Part shown: positions 48,474 to 61,131 of the stretch, one piece after another
Numbering within the stretch: the first letter of the stretch is position 1
Layout: the number at the start of each line of letters is the position of its first letter
Assembly (NCBI GenBank): GCA_035578155.1
Contig: JAPWDM010000001.1
Location: forward strand, 168,179,498 to 168,243,497
Origin: Brachynemurus nebulosus
Lineage: Eukaryota > Arthropoda > Insecta > Neuroptera > Myrmeleontidae
Direction: 5' to 3'
DNA length: 64,000 bases
Notes under the pieces: model-generated
Told to the model about the DNA's origin: nothing
Database searches by the model: none
Seen by the model: the letters and a program-made list of their open reading frames with translations, nothing else
Translations under genes and position numbers: made by a program

Positions 48474-49020
48474 AACCAAGACACACGTACCACGCAATGA
48501 CCACACGACAGCGACAAAATAGTAGCTACTTTGTGACCGGTTATGTATTGTTCAACAAATCTGACTTTGCCGCATCAAGGTCATTAAAAGCGAGATAGTG
48601 ATACAGTGAGATAGTACTTACTATAAAGAAAAAATTACCTTGATAGCGGCAAAGTTAGATTTGTTGAACTGTACGCGCGTAGTTTTCTTATGGAAACACA
48701 AATTTTAATACACACGGACCATAAGTTGTCGTCGTAGTCGGACACTATTGCAATGTGTCGTCTACTGTCGTCGAGTGTCACTGTTAGTGACCAAAACTTG
48801 CGACTAGTGAACGACTTATAAGTGATAGTACATAAGTACTAGTAGGTACTACACTGTCTACAACAGACAATATTCGTGGGGTTGATGTTGTCCAACAGTG
48901 ATTATACGTCACCCGACCACTAAAAAGTGACTCGTAAGTGGTCGTCTAAAACATACGAACGACAGTACAACCACACGACAACGACAAAAAAGTGGTCGTC
49001 GCGTGGTACGTGTGTTTTGG
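48474..49020. mobile_element. inverted-repeat element, ACCAAGACACACGTACCACGC ends
   Basis: Left ACCAAGACACACGTACCACG and complement GCCAAAACACACGTACCACG. GTCGT-rich interior. A duplication could not be defined. It contains the nested MITE at 48548-48671. Confidence 0.7.
48548..48671. mobile_element. nested TA-flanked MITE, GTTCAACAAATCTRACTTTG ends
   Basis: Inverted arms of about 35 bp (to ATCAAGGT) and TA at 48546-48547 and 48672-48673. 124 bp, non-coding; Tc1/mariner-like by target site. Confidence 0.78.
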
Positions 49021-49164
49021 CTCTAATTGTTGTAATGTATAGTGACCCTTATAGTTCCTTTTCAGTTAAACAGATTTCAGCCTGGTTTCACTCATATATT
49101 ATGTAATGATTAATACTTGGTAAAAAATAGGTTATAAAAATGCGTAAAATTACTTAAATGTAAT

Positions 49165-49450
49165 CAAAGCCGGGCATTATGTTATCAACATAAGGGCATT
49201 AGAGGCACGTGCTCTGGGGCTCCCACAGAATAGGGGCCTTCACAAAATCTATCAAAAGAAGAATAAAATAGAAAGAATGAGCGCTTTTCCATTTTTTTTT
49301 TTTGCTCGCCAACCAAAATTTCGGAAATTCATTATTACTTTAGCACGGGCCTTCACAAAAATACTGACGGGCCCCCACAAGTGAAGTACTTAGGGGCCAC
49401 CACATGAGAAGTGCCCCGGGGCCTTCACACAGGGGTAATATTCGGCCCTG
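49165..49450. mobile_element. hAT-like MITE with perfect 8-bp duplication
   Basis: Duplication AATGTAAT at 49157-49164 and 49451-49458. Ends CAAAGCCGGGCATTAT and complement CAGGGCCGAATATTA. The interior has GGGGCCTTCACA repeats and TTTTTGCTCGCC, shared with other hAT-like copies. Confidence 0.85.
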
Positions 49451-49458
49451 AATGTAAT

Positions 49459-50814
49459 AATTTCTATGACTATATGTGTACTATGAGATTGCGTATTATT
49501 TTTAGATATAGATGTACGAAATTTTGTACTTTACACATGTCTGTGTGTAATAAAGAACTACAGCTTACTACACTTTTATTAACCTTTATGCTTATATTGA
49601 ATTAAACTCTGTATAAAACTTTTACCTAACAACTGAATCAAGTTCAATAAATTTTGAATGTATGTATTATATTCCTGCCAAATTTATATTAATTATTGTG
49701 AATTTCATATTAGTTGTGGATAAAGTACAGATGTTAAAATTGTTAAATAACTCTCTTTTTTTTTAAATTTTTAAGTAATCCGTGCCCATTTGGAATAATT
49801 TAACTCGTACAGTTTTTGAGTTTATTTCTTACATATAAACAATAAGTGTGTTGATAAAAAAGCAATAGCAAGCAGCATTTTTCAAAATATTTATCATTTG
49901 CTTTGAAACACCCAGTATATGTGTATATGTATAGTTACTTATCCGTGTATAAAAATATTAATAAGAAAAAAAAAATCTACATAAAATTAGTTTAATTTAA
50001 ATATAATTTCATTTTCATTCGATGTAATTACTAATACGTTTTTTTTTTTCATCTATACATTTACTTGTATTTCTTTAGAAGATTCATTAATAAAAATCCA
50101 TTTTTAATTAATATATAGACACGTAAGTATTAAAAAGAAAAAAAAAATTGTAAACATACAGAACTGATTTCATTATGTATCATAGGTGACTGAAAAATCT
50201 ATATAATAATTAATTTAAAAACTAGGACAGTTTTATCTTATTAACAAAAAGTGTGGCGGATTAATATTGATTTTTTTTTTTTTTTTTGGTAATAATAACT
50301 TATTAGATTTCTCATTCATTGTTGTGGTATGCTGTTCCAGTATTAGTGAGTAAGATATTTTAGCGATACACAACACCAAAAATAAAGTTTTTGAATAAAA
50401 TATAAAAATTCGTTGTCATTCGTTTCAAAATCTAATATATAAATAAGGAAAAAATTTTGTTTTTGTACTAGACACTGATTAAATCGATGTTCCGGTTTCG
50501 GTATATTTACAAAAATGTAGTTTCAAGATAATTACAAATTACGTGTAGGCCGCCAAGTTTTATTTTGCTTGCTTTCTTCATTTCGCCCAAAAAAAAAAAA
50601 AAAAAAAAAACAACAAAATTCAAAGTGAATTGTGATTTTTTGTAAATCTAGATGTAACTGCTTAAGGTCGTTCACTTTTGTATTAAATTTTTAATCCCCA
50701 ATTTTGTGTTTTTAATTCGTTAAGTATGTGTTGAATTCTGAATCATCAGTTTAAATATTTTAATTATATTTTTCTCATTTGAATGTTTTTATATGAAAAT
50801 GGAAAACTTATTAC
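49459..50814. other. AT-rich spacer
   Basis: Poly(A) run of 22 at 50589-50610; otherwise nothing recognised. Confidence 0.5.
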
Positions 50815-50817
50815 TCA

Positions 50818-52155
50818 CAAGGAGCATCACGGAGGTGTACCCCATCACGGAGGTGTAATCACCCTTCAAAAATTGGGGTAAAAATTTAATTTTTTAAATA
50901 CCTCGAAAACGGTAAAAGATAAAACATAAATTGGCGATATTGCTCTTTTTTAAAGAGCTATCTATTGATATACAACTTGCTTAAATTACGTCAACCGGGG
51001 TGGTTGGGGGCTAAAATTTAGGGGTTAGCTTTACGAAAAGAGGGTAAAAAATACAATATATTAAAATTTTGTTTACAGATTTCAAATCTACGTGAAAAAA
51101 TCTAATTGACCTGTTTTTGCTCAATTTCATAATATTTAGTTTAGGGGCAAGTAACTAGACGGTGACTGTGTTGACATAATCATACTATTTGAGGAATTCA
51201 GGAACTTCTGCATGTAAAATAGCTTAAAACAATCGTAGCAACGTAAAAATGATATTCTCGAATTCAAAATTGAGTTTGATCAACATTGGAGGGGGGTGGG
51301 GGTGAGTCATCCTTTTAAATTGCATACAATCATTTTTAGTATTAGTGTATATATAGTACTTAAGGGTAGCAAGTTATGGGCGTTCCAAACCTATTACGAC
51401 TATCAAAATATAGTTTTCGTTATCGAAAATTATCGATATCGAAAATAACGATATAATTGAAGATGGATAATAGATACGATCGTGTAACTTTCGAAACACT
51501 TATTTTGACATTATTATCCTCCGCCAGTATGTTAATAATATAAATGAGTTTATGAAAAAGTAATGTAATTTAAGAGGGTGTCTCACCTTCCCCCCTCTCC
51601 AATGTTGATCAAACTGAATTTTGAATTCGAGAATATCATTTGTACGTTGTTATAATTGCTTTAAGCTATTTTCCATGAAGAAGTTCCTAAATTACTCAAA
51701 TAGTATGATTATATCAACATAGTCACCCTCTAGTTAGTCACCCCTAAACTTAATATTATGAAATTGAGCAAAAACAGGTTAATTAGATTTTTTCACGTAG
51801 ATTTGAAATCTGTAAATAAAATTTGAATATATTGTATTCTTAACCCTCTTTTCGGAAAGTTAACCCCTAAATTTTAACCCCCAACCACCCTGTTGATGTA
51901 ATTTAAACAAGTTGCATATCAATAGATAGCTCTTTAAAAAAGAGCAATATCGCTAGTTTAAACTTTTGCTCTATCTCTTACCATTTTCGAGATATTTAAC
52001 AAATTAAATTTTTACCCCAATTTTTGAAGGGTGATTTCACCCCTTCAAACCGTTTTACAGCCGCTAAAAAAATACGTGTCTCTAATTTTTCGATTTTCTA
52101 CAACATATCAAAGAATAAACAAAATCAGAGGGGTACACCCCCGTGATGCTCCTTG
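50818..52155. mobile_element. 1.34-kb foldback element, CAAGGAGCATCACGG ends
   Basis: Arms of about 490-580 bp (50818-51310 and 51575-52155) are inverted copies: outer CAAGGAGCATCACGGRGGTG, inner CCTCCAATGTTGATCAAACT. TCA flanks both ends (50815-50817, 52156-52158), a possible 3-bp duplication. The 260-bp centre is unrelated between halves. No transposase. Confidence 0.85.
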
Positions 52156-52457
52156 TCAGATATGCTAATTTATAATTATAATATTTAAACATTATTATAT
52201 TTTTGGTATTATGATTGTGTTACAATAAATTATTACAATACATTTTATAACGAATGTACAACATTAATTAATTAGATAGGTACTGAAAACAAATTTACAT
52301 AATAAATAACAAAATATCAAATTTTTATTGAAATTTTGTTTAAATATTTGTTATTTTAATAACAAAAAAGTGCATACAGATATGTTATGTATTTTTATTG
52401 CGTCCTTATTAAATACAGGGAAAAATATAATTGAATTTTTTGCTTTTCTCTGTGTTA

Positions 52458-52593
52458 CAGCCCGTTTACATATTGATTAGTGGAAATGCGAGTGTTTAAT
52501 AATCAAAACACGCCTAAAACAGTACTAAAACGCAATTCTATACCATTTGAAGAAAGCATTCGCACACGCACTAATCAATGTGTAAACAGGGCG
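52458..52593. mobile_element. PIF/Harbinger-like MITE
   Basis: Ends CAGCCCGTTTACATATTGAT and complement CGCCCTGTTTACACATTGAT; TTA at 52455-52457 and 52594-52596. 136 bp. Confidence 0.75.
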
Positions 52594-53182
52594 TTACTAT
52601 TTTAAAACAAGTCGTCAAGTGCAAGTTGTACTTGCGCTAACAGTGTTCCGTACAATCAGTTTGTTGTATGAATTTGTTGTAGCAGGATATGAAAGTGAGT
52701 GAAATATTTTTCTTAATGAAAATAGTAGGGGAAGCCTTTTCTTATTTATGCTGTTTAATTATATACTCGGGTATGTACATACTCATATCTTGAGCTTACA
52801 TCAACAAAATGTTTAGAATGTATTACACAATAATTTAAAATTGATACTTATAACTAACTAAATTGCATTAAATATAGATTAATTAAACGTTCAATTCAAT
52901 TTAAATTCATATTTGTTTTTCTAATTTATCCAAACGGATACATCCAGCGATACAGCAACTGAAAGTGAAAATTGAACAGAATTGTATTAATTTCTAATAA
53001 ATAATTCAAATATTTGTTTTGTTGTTAAAAATAACCACAAAATTCAAGTTGGATTTCCAGTTGTGGTTTAAGTTACGTTTGAACAATATTTATGAGAACA
53101 CTGCCGGGCTTCCGGATATAATTATAACTATTGTTGGAACTGTTGAAATTTTTTGTTTAAAACACCTACTTCTTCTAGACTA

Positions 53183-53970
53183 CACGGAGAGAAAATTCCT
53201 ATAAAAATTACTGTGCTCAGCACTACAAGCGACGTGTAAAAGGCGAACATATTAAATTCTGTAAGGTAAAAATATAAAGATTATAATTAATCAAAAAAAA
53301 TTTAAAGGATGGAATGTTCTTTTCGTAATATTATCTCCGTAAAATTTGTAAAACAGCACAGTAAAAAGTTCCATTACCGACAAAAAAATAATTTTTAATT
53401 GTGTTTATTAAAAAAATTACCATGCTAACATGCTAATAATAGAAAGAAAAAAAACAGAAAGAAGGTTGGTTGCGTTGGGTACGCTGTAATGAAATGTACC
53501 TCACTCAGCGAGTTAGGCGAATTACATGCGAACCATAGGTGTGGACTGTGGAAGAAACTTTGTCAGACAGTTCGCACCAAGCACCTTGATGCAGCTAGTA
53601 GTCAGTTGCTTTTACACTCTCTTAGGATGATGTCATCGTTTAATTCATCTTTTTGTTATTTACCTATCTTTAGTATATGTATTAGAAATTATATTGTTGG
53701 CAATCATTTTTGTATACATGTTTTTACAGGTACAGTGCAACCAATATAAGGTCGCGAGTCAGATGCGCAAATGAAAGAGTACGACAACAAGAATTAAACT
53801 ATAATATACATGCATAAGAGTGTGATAAAAGTTGTGTTAGCACCACATTAAATTTTACCATGCTAGCACATATTTTTTATTTTGGTCATCGATCGCGCAC
53901 GGATTATAGGGGAGCATGGTAATTTTTCTGAAATTTTCTCTACAAAAATTATAGGATTTTTCTCTCCGTG
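53183..53970. mobile_element. TA-flanked MITE, CACGGAGAGAAAATTCC family
   Basis: Ends CACGGAGAGAAAATTCCTAT and complement CACGGAGAGAAAAATCCTAT, TA at 53181-53182 and 53971-53972. Terminal design is like the CACAGAG family but with a different sequence inside. It holds a half copy of the CAACATAAGG MITE at 53731-53845. The 86-codon frame inside is unassigned. Confidence 0.82.
53731..53845 (-). mobile_element. half copy of the CAACATAAGGTTGCC MITE
   Basis: CAACCAATATAAGGTCGCGA and AGTCAGATGCGCAAATGAAA match the inverse of 35040-35150; the second terminus is missing. Confidence 0.65.
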
Positions 53971-53972
53971 TA

Positions 53973-55163
53973 GTGTTTGCTAATCGCCGGTTCATGGATC
54001 GGTGTTCGCCCGCGAAAGTATCTCACCGGTCCGCAGAAAGATGTGTGAATTAAAATGAATTACAAAAATATTTCTAATTTTTATTTTTGCTTTAAAAACA
54101 AGAAAACGGTGGAGCTAGTTTATGAAGAAAAAAAGTTTCTGACGATAAAAATCGTATGTTTTGGAATTTAGTTTTTTTTTTTTATTTACGTAAAAATGGT
54201 CTTTAGCGATGAAAAAGGCAATTATTAGAGTTTAGCTTTTTTATTTACGGCACATGATTGAACATGGCTAACACAATACAGTACAGTCTTTAGGTTCGGA
54301 AAAAAATGGCTTAGCTAACTTGGTGGAAACATATGGTCGGAAAACGATATTTCATAATACACGAGTAAATGTTACTTCAATTAATGACGAAAATGATTCC
54401 AGGATACAATAATTCTATTTAAAATTAAAAAAAATTACTTTTAAACATTTCTGAAATGCTTAAGGGGGACCACTAGTGTGACATTTTAAAAAAAATTGAA
54501 AAAATTGTTTTTACATGTTTCGATAGTCTATACCTTTAAAAGTAACATAGTAAAATTTCAAGTGCATATCTCAAATAGTTTTTGAGTTACAGCCATCTGA
54601 AGAGCGGATTCTGATTTTCATTGTTAACTTTGAGGTATAGAGATGTGTGTGAAGGTTGATAATTCGCGAGTTTCTGGACGTGGCTGCCAGTTATATGTTG
54701 TGGGACATCTAGACCCTGGTACATTTAAACGATTCATCTAGTTTTACTATGACCGTTATAGTGAGTACATCGTAAATATTAATAGATTTGAGCGTTACTT
54801 TATGGTGTTCCATATTTGTAAATAATAAACAAATATTTTACTTCGCAAAAATAGCACTTTTATTTTGAAACTGTGACAATATTGTTTCGAACCGTCAGTT
54901 CATTTTCAAACAGAATAAATATTACATTCGTTACATGCCTTATATACTAATTTTATCTACCTATACTTATTAAGGGGGAGTGGTCTGTGATGTGGAAGTG
55001 AAAAGGGTGGGAGTGATAAGAGAATCCAAAAGCAAGAAAAACAAGATTACATTACATGTGACAAGAGGCAAACAAACACGCGGCAAAAGATTGAAGTTGA
55101 AAATGACAAAAAGACAATATTACAGTGAATATAGTTTTAAACAGAAATTAAAATTTAAATAAG
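53973..55163. other. spacer with two TTAAGGGGG ends in direct order
   Basis: TTAAGGGGGACCAC near 54460 and TTAAGGGGGAGTGG near 54970 look like piggyBac-type left ends, but both point the same way and no inverse end was seen. A 60-codon basic frame at 54980-55162 is unassigned. Confidence 0.45.
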
Positions 55164-55811
55164 TTATAATATTGAAAATAAAGTTGAACTGTAAATATCG
55201 GTGTAATCATTTAAAAGGTGATCGGAGCTATGTTTATTTATTTCTATTGCTTCTAGGATTATTAACTTCTGTCCTTTGCTTGCCTCGTGTAACAGTAATT
55301 TCCCGTTCTGGTGTGTGTCCGGTGTCTATTAAGTGCCTCGCAAAAGCAGAGTCGGATTTCTTGTTTCTATATGACCTAAAATGCTCTGCTCTCCGGGTTT
55401 CAAAGTTCTGCCAGTTTGACCGATGTAAAAACCATTACAATCTTGGCAGTTTAATTTGTAGATACCCGATTTTTTAAGTTTATCAATTTTTGTTTTATTG
55501 TTATATATTAAATTTCCTAGATTCAAGCCTGTTTTAAATGCTATATTTATGTTTGATTTTGCTAGAACTTTTTTAATTTTATCTGATATTTTACCAAAAT
55601 ATGTTATAGTTTTAAAGTTAGTTTTTGGTTCTGGTTTAACGGAGGGGTAAATTTCTTTTAAAATTTGTTTAAATTCTTTCTTAGCTATTAATTTATCGAT
55701 TAGGTTTGAATTATATCCGTTATTATTCGCTATTATATTAATATTATTTATTTCTTTTTTAAAATTTCCTTCCGACAAAGATAACTGATATATTAAACGC
55801 GCGGTGGATCA
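55164..55811 (-). pseudogene. Penelope-like retroelement, C-terminal GIY-YIG remnant
   Basis: Minus-strand coding for the end of a Penelope-like element, whose GIY-YIG endonuclease nicks target DNA for reverse transcription. Visible: ARLIYQLSLSEGNF, TYFGKISDKIKKVL (RT-to-endonuclease linker), then GIYKLNCQDC and FYIGQTGR, the GIY and YIG motifs with the usual Cys pair. The frame shifts near 55400 (the match continues as AEHFRSYRNKKSDSAFARHL) and again near 55280 (LEAIEINKHSSDHLLND), reaching TAA at 55164. The reverse transcriptase domain is gone; a stop sits at the 5' break near 55811. A dead, 5'-truncated copy. Confidence 0.85.
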
Positions 55812-55928
55812 TTGAATTGTAGGCTGCGACTTTATGTTGATACGGACTTATTGAATCATTTGCAATTGCAATATTTGTGTAAGATTCAATAAGTCCGTAT
55901 CAACATAAAGTCGCAGCCTACAATTCAA
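55812..55928. repeat. perfect 45-bp hairpin at the 5' break of the Penelope remnant
   Basis: Arm 55812-55856 is the exact complement of 55884-55928, loop of 27. Arms include GGCTGCGACTTTATGTTGAT. It begins at the point where Penelope homology stops, so it may be a by-product of its insertion (template switching or 5' inversion), or a small foldback element. Confidence 0.85.
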
Positions 55929-56507
55929 GATGACGTAGTTTGAGCCATCCCCTATTAATAAATACTATTAATAAATACATATTATTCATTTCCGCTTTAT
56001 GGTATAAAATGGTTATAAATCAAATGAATCACTGTAATTGTATTTTACCTAAAGATGGTATAAAAATCGAGAGTGGATACATTCATCTTATCTGTTTTTT
56101 ATGTTAAAAAATGACGAAGCAAACGGTTTCATATATATATTTTGTTCAACTTTTAAATGTACCTTACTGTACAATATAAGCGCATACATAGTTCGTTCGT
56201 TCTTTATCCAATTATAAAATTAATTAAATAAAAATAAAAAAAATTATACACACATCTACAGTCCATCTACTGTACCCTAGTAGGTACATATAAACTATAC
56301 ACTAGTTACAGATCATTCATTTATTGAACGGACTGACGTACAGTCCACTTTACTTTGCCGCTTTACACTCGCGATGAAACAATTAACTACATACTAGTAA
56401 TTAATTAATTAAAATTTTGTTCAAATACAAATTATTTGGTAGCGGGTAATGCAAGCGTATGTAATAAACACGTTATAATACGCACATGTTATATAACATT
56501 ATATTAT
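55929..56507. other. AT-rich spacer
   Basis: Nothing recognised. Confidence 0.5.
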
Positions 56508-57184
56508 TTAAGGGGAGATTCGCCAAAAACAACATCAAAAATCGACATTATTTTTCTTTTATACAAATAAATATTTTATTAAAAAACTAAATGTACGGCT
56601 TTATTTCTACATGTCTTAAGATTATAATTTTTTTTTAACTTCAAAAATGATTTTTCCATCTTGATGGTTCCGCGCGTTCTGAAATCCCCAGTGAACCAAA
56701 ATCAAAAAATCAAGAATTTGCTGAAAATATATACCTATTTACAGTTATGGTACTCACTAGGACCTAAGAAAAAATAAAAAACCAGCGAGAAATCGCATTT
56801 TGAAAATATATTTTCAAAAATCACCGCTTTTTCTCGACTATAAACAGCCGTCATTTTGAAAATATATTACGGAACCAAAAGATCCTAGTTCCTGCGAAAA
56901 TGACGATATCGAGGAATAATATACACTTTAATTTCTGTCGATACCTCAAATACTTTTTGAGATTTATGCGGAACCATGTCGAAAAAAATAGTTTCCAGAA
57001 AAAGTTCTATAACGTCAATGAATTGTAGTAAAGTGTGCGCACTAAAATGTACATAACTTTTTATTTATTTATTTATTTTTTTAAATAAAATTTTAGGAGA
57101 ATATTTCTAGCACCAAAAAAAAAAAAAAATAAAAAATAATTATGAACAAAAAATCGATTTCTTTTTTTTTGCGAATCCCCTTAA
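56508..57184. mobile_element. TTAA-flanked element, GGGGAGATTCGCC ends
   Basis: TTAA at both edges (56508-56511, 57181-57184); ends GGGGAGATTCGCCAAAA and complement GGGGATTCGCAAAAAAAA. Complete relative of 20255-20900, in inverse orientation. Non-coding. Confidence 0.82.
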
Positions 57185-58251
57185 TATTGTTTATCATTCG
57201 TATAATATTGTCGGCTTAATTCTTTTTGAATTAATGTATCTTAGGGTTGTATTATGAAATGCATTTATGTGCACACGTGTGCGATAATGTACATAAATAA
57301 TAATAATCGAATGTTAATGGAATAATTTTTGTAGAAGTCGACTTGAGGATGAAGAATATTAATTTAATTATAGGAGTAATTATTTTATTGAAAACAATAG
57401 ATTGAACGTTTTAAAATTGACTTACTATAAATTTGAGTTTAGATGTTACATCAGAAACTGCATTAAAAACTGCAGTGTTTTACAGTGAATCATTTGTCTA
57501 ACAGAGGTCAGTAACTTCTAATTTACAATGAGTTGACTTATTACCTACTTAAATAGTTTGATGGGAACGTTGTGAAGCAGGCTAGAAAAACAAATGATTC
57601 CAAGTGTCAATTTTAGGATAGAACAGTCTTCATATTATATGATTTTTAACACGCTGACGGTCATGGTTGCTGTTAAGTAAAATCTAACTAACTGTGACAC
57701 AACGCTGTACCGTGTCAACAATTCTATAATATATCCATAATATTCTTATAAAAAAATAACACCTCTAAATACGTCTAGGTCAGCTTCTTCATATTTATCC
57801 TCACAGAATACAGAAGGTACACTGTTATCTCTATGCTAGCGAAACCAGTGTAGCCAAAAAGGATAGAAAATCTCCCACCTACCTGTTATGTGGGTACACA
57901 CTGTTTGTGTTTGTATTTGTGTGATGTGTATCTATGTATGCGTATCGCCACAGTATCGCGCATACGTACACCATACATTGATACATAATATGTAGAGACT
58001 GTGAGTGAGGCCGCTTGTCGACTGTGAAAACAATGCTAAGCAATTGATTAATAGTTAGTACGTATCGGCTCCCTGCCATCGAACGACTGAATACAAAGTA
58101 GCCTAACTTGCTCCGAACTGCACACTGTCGACTACACAATTTTGTATTTACTCTTCTTCTTATGTTCTGTGGTTATCCTGCTATTCGAAAAAATTATAAA
58201 CCTCTTGTGTAGTAATAAGTAATAAAAGTAGCATAACATTTTTTTTTAATA
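57185..58251. other. spacer without recognised genes
   Basis: An 86-codon minus frame at 57879-58139 is unassigned; nothing else is distinctive. Confidence 0.4.
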
Positions 58252-58259
58252 ACCATAAG

Positions 58260-58456
58260 CAGAGTCGGCGAGAGGATGGGGCAGGTGGGGCAATTGCTCG
58301 AGGGCTTGAGTCTAAAAAGGAGGCCCGCAGCATCGATTAGAGGTCCGGCGAAAGTGAGACGAGGTTTTTTTTTGCTCGTCAATTGTATTTTTGGGAAAAA
58401 ATGTTTGAAAATTTTTTGTTGTGTCTGAGGCCCCGTAATTTCTCTCGACGACCCTG
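58260..58456. mobile_element. hAT-like MITE with perfect 8-bp duplication
   Basis: Duplication ACCATAAG at 58252-58259 and 58457-58464. Ends CAGAGTCGGCGAGAGG and complement CAGGGTCGTCGAGAG. It shares TTTTTGCTCGTC and GAGGCCCCG with other local hAT-like copies. Confidence 0.9.
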
Positions 58457-58629
58457 ACCATAAGATATGTACAATTAATTGCTAGCTGGTGAGATAAGAT
58501 TGCAAACTCATTTTAATAAACAAAATACAAAAAAAAAAATTAAGAGTTTCAAAACTTATTTAAAAAGCAACTGAACACCGCTGAAAATTTCCTTGTTAGC
58601 ATTAAATAAAACTGTCGTTATAATTGTCC

Positions 58630-58731
<102 letters not shown>

Positions 58732-58984
58732 TTATATATTTACTTTATATAAAATTTTTTTCCTTGTTGAAAGAATTGTTAAAAACTTTTCATATTTGTC
58801 CGGAAAAAAATCTTACATTAATATTAAAAAGTTAAAAGAGAATGAGAAAAGATACAGATTGAGATAGTTTTCAAATGTGTATATAAGGTGATCCAAATTA
58901 TTTTCCAATACAGAGTGTCTCAGAACTCAAGAAAAGGGAAATAGAAAACCATGAATCGAAATTATCGTCTTCTGTATTATCTAT

Positions 58985-59313
58985 AACCGTATACCCACCC
59001 CATGGAATCTACCATCGGCAACATTTCAGGATGTCAGTCAGTGTTAAAGATTTATTAAATAAGAAGATATTATTTACTTTAATAATCATAGTAATATATT
59101 TTTATATAGGTACCACTAATTTAAAAAATGACGTATTTCTATTCACATCCCCTATTAAATCCACTTAGGGGACGAATTTTCAAGAATCCTTTCTTAATGC
59201 TCACCTACGTTACGTAGGGAACTTTTGTGCAAAATTTCATTCTTCTAAACCCAACGGTTTAGACTGTGCGTTGTTTGGCAGTCAGTCAGTGTTACAGATT
59301 TATTAAGTAGATA
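58985..59313 (+). repeat. interspersed repeat (SINE- or RTE-tail-like), copy 1
   Basis: Starts ACCGTATACCCACCC, carries CATCGGCAACATTTCAGRAT and AAATTTCATTCTTCTAAACC, ends TTTATTAAGTAGAT. Same extent as 61132-61473. The fixed GTAGAT tail suggests 3'-end-driven retroposition. Confidence 0.65.
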
Positions 59314-59324
59314 TTTCAATTTTT

Positions 59325-59923
59325 AACTTCCCATTGGAAGTTATTGTAATGGGTCTGATTTTACGAATCGCTAATTTTGATATATCTCCACGTTTCAAGA
59401 TCACTAGAATCCGAATCCATCGTTTTTAGTGTGATGTCTGTGTGTGCGTTTGTTAGTTCGTTCGTTCGTGAATTTCTTTTCGTCTCGCATATCTCGAGAA
59501 CAAATGATGATATCAACTCCGGACTAATTTCATTAGATGCTTAATCAAAAAATGAAGACCGGATAAAGTTTTCAGCAAATTCGGATTAGCGATTTGTTTT
59601 TTGTGGTAAAAAACAGAATTAACTTTATTAACATAACATAGATTATATGGATTTTTTACCATGTCTTTATTATATAATGGCCTAAAACGCCAGTGTTTTA
59701 TTATAAAATTTAAAAAAAAAATAAAATAAAATAAAACGAAGTAAAAAACTTTTTTTGAAATATATTTTGTCTCGCATATCTTGAGGACAAATGATGTTAT
59801 CACTTGTTTGATAAGGGTGGAGCCCCCACCCTTAGATAGAGAAGGCGAAGCCCCTGGTATAGTGCAAGGGGTCCCCTGAATTGAAAAAAGAATTATTTAT
59901 GTACAATAGTCTCTAGTCTTTGA
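59325..59923 (-). mobile_element. AACTTCCCATTGG element, inverted truncated copy
   Basis: Inverse of 35766-36457; one terminus AACTTCCCATTGGAAG at 59325, the other lost near 59923. It directly follows the repeat at 58985-59313. Confidence 0.65.
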
Positions 59924-61131
59924 TGACGATATATGTAAATTACAATTGGATTAGGATAACTGTTGTTAATTAGAACTTATCGTGTCACGCTTATTCATGC
60001 TATAATTTATTTATGTTCGAACGTGATACATAGATAGATATAGGTACGTATGTAGGATTTCTAATGGATTGTTGTCATTTAATTTATGACAGAATACAAT
60101 TATTATTTACGTTCACGCTATCCAAACAGACGTGGATATCTATTTGTCATACGTTATTCTTTATTTATTGTACATGTTCGTTACATTATGCATCTATCTA
60201 TCTCACTCATTGCTAATCAGTGTCGGATATAGTGAAAATTATTTATAACGAATTCTCTGATTAATAAGCAGGTATCGCATTTCTTTCGGATCAGACAGTT
60301 TCGTCTTTAGCATATGCAGGTATACATATTGCACTCAATGTGATTAAAAGTTCAAAATATTTTCATAAAAACAACGTACACAAGTTACATACACACATGC
60401 ATATGTGTATGAAAATATTATTTATACGTATTTTATGTAAACATCCTTTTTTTCTTTTATTTATTACCTGCACAATTGAAAAGTGCCATTGTAATTTTAA
60501 TTGACTATCAAAAGTATTTTTGTTTATATTATGTATGTGATTTATGTGACATGTCATTTAAATTAAGTAAATTCATCTTTTTTTATTGTTTTAAATTTTG
60601 AGGGATAGAAGTATGGTTGCTGGTTAAAAATTTGTTTTTAAATAATAAAAAACCTCAGTAAATACGTACGTCTTAACTATTATAGTGGACCGTCTAAATA
60701 TTCAACAACTTTTCAATATATTTTACAATAATTTTTTAAGATTTTTTGAATTTTCTTACTTTCGTCAAATAAAAAATGCTGTAAATGATGAAAAATGTAA
60801 TTTTTGACCAATTATATTCATTCAAATGTGCATAATTTAATGTAATTTAGTTGCAAAATTTTATTGAAATAAGTACGGTCCTGACCTGTCCGAAGAAACC
60901 CGGTACCTGGTAATAAGAGTAATAGCTGTGTGGAGAAGAATATTGACGCCTTGTTCCACCTTGTTATTTCTGTCTAACATACCGTCTGCCTTTATTCAAC
61001 AAATACTGAAACATTAGTGGTAATTATAATAAACAATTATTTGAATGTGGAGGATTTACAAACAAAAGACTGATTAATTTTATTCAATACTTTAACCGGC
61101 TACTAGAAAAATGATAACAATTTATTGACTA
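59924..61131. other. AT-rich spacer
   Basis: No recognised feature. Confidence 0.5.
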
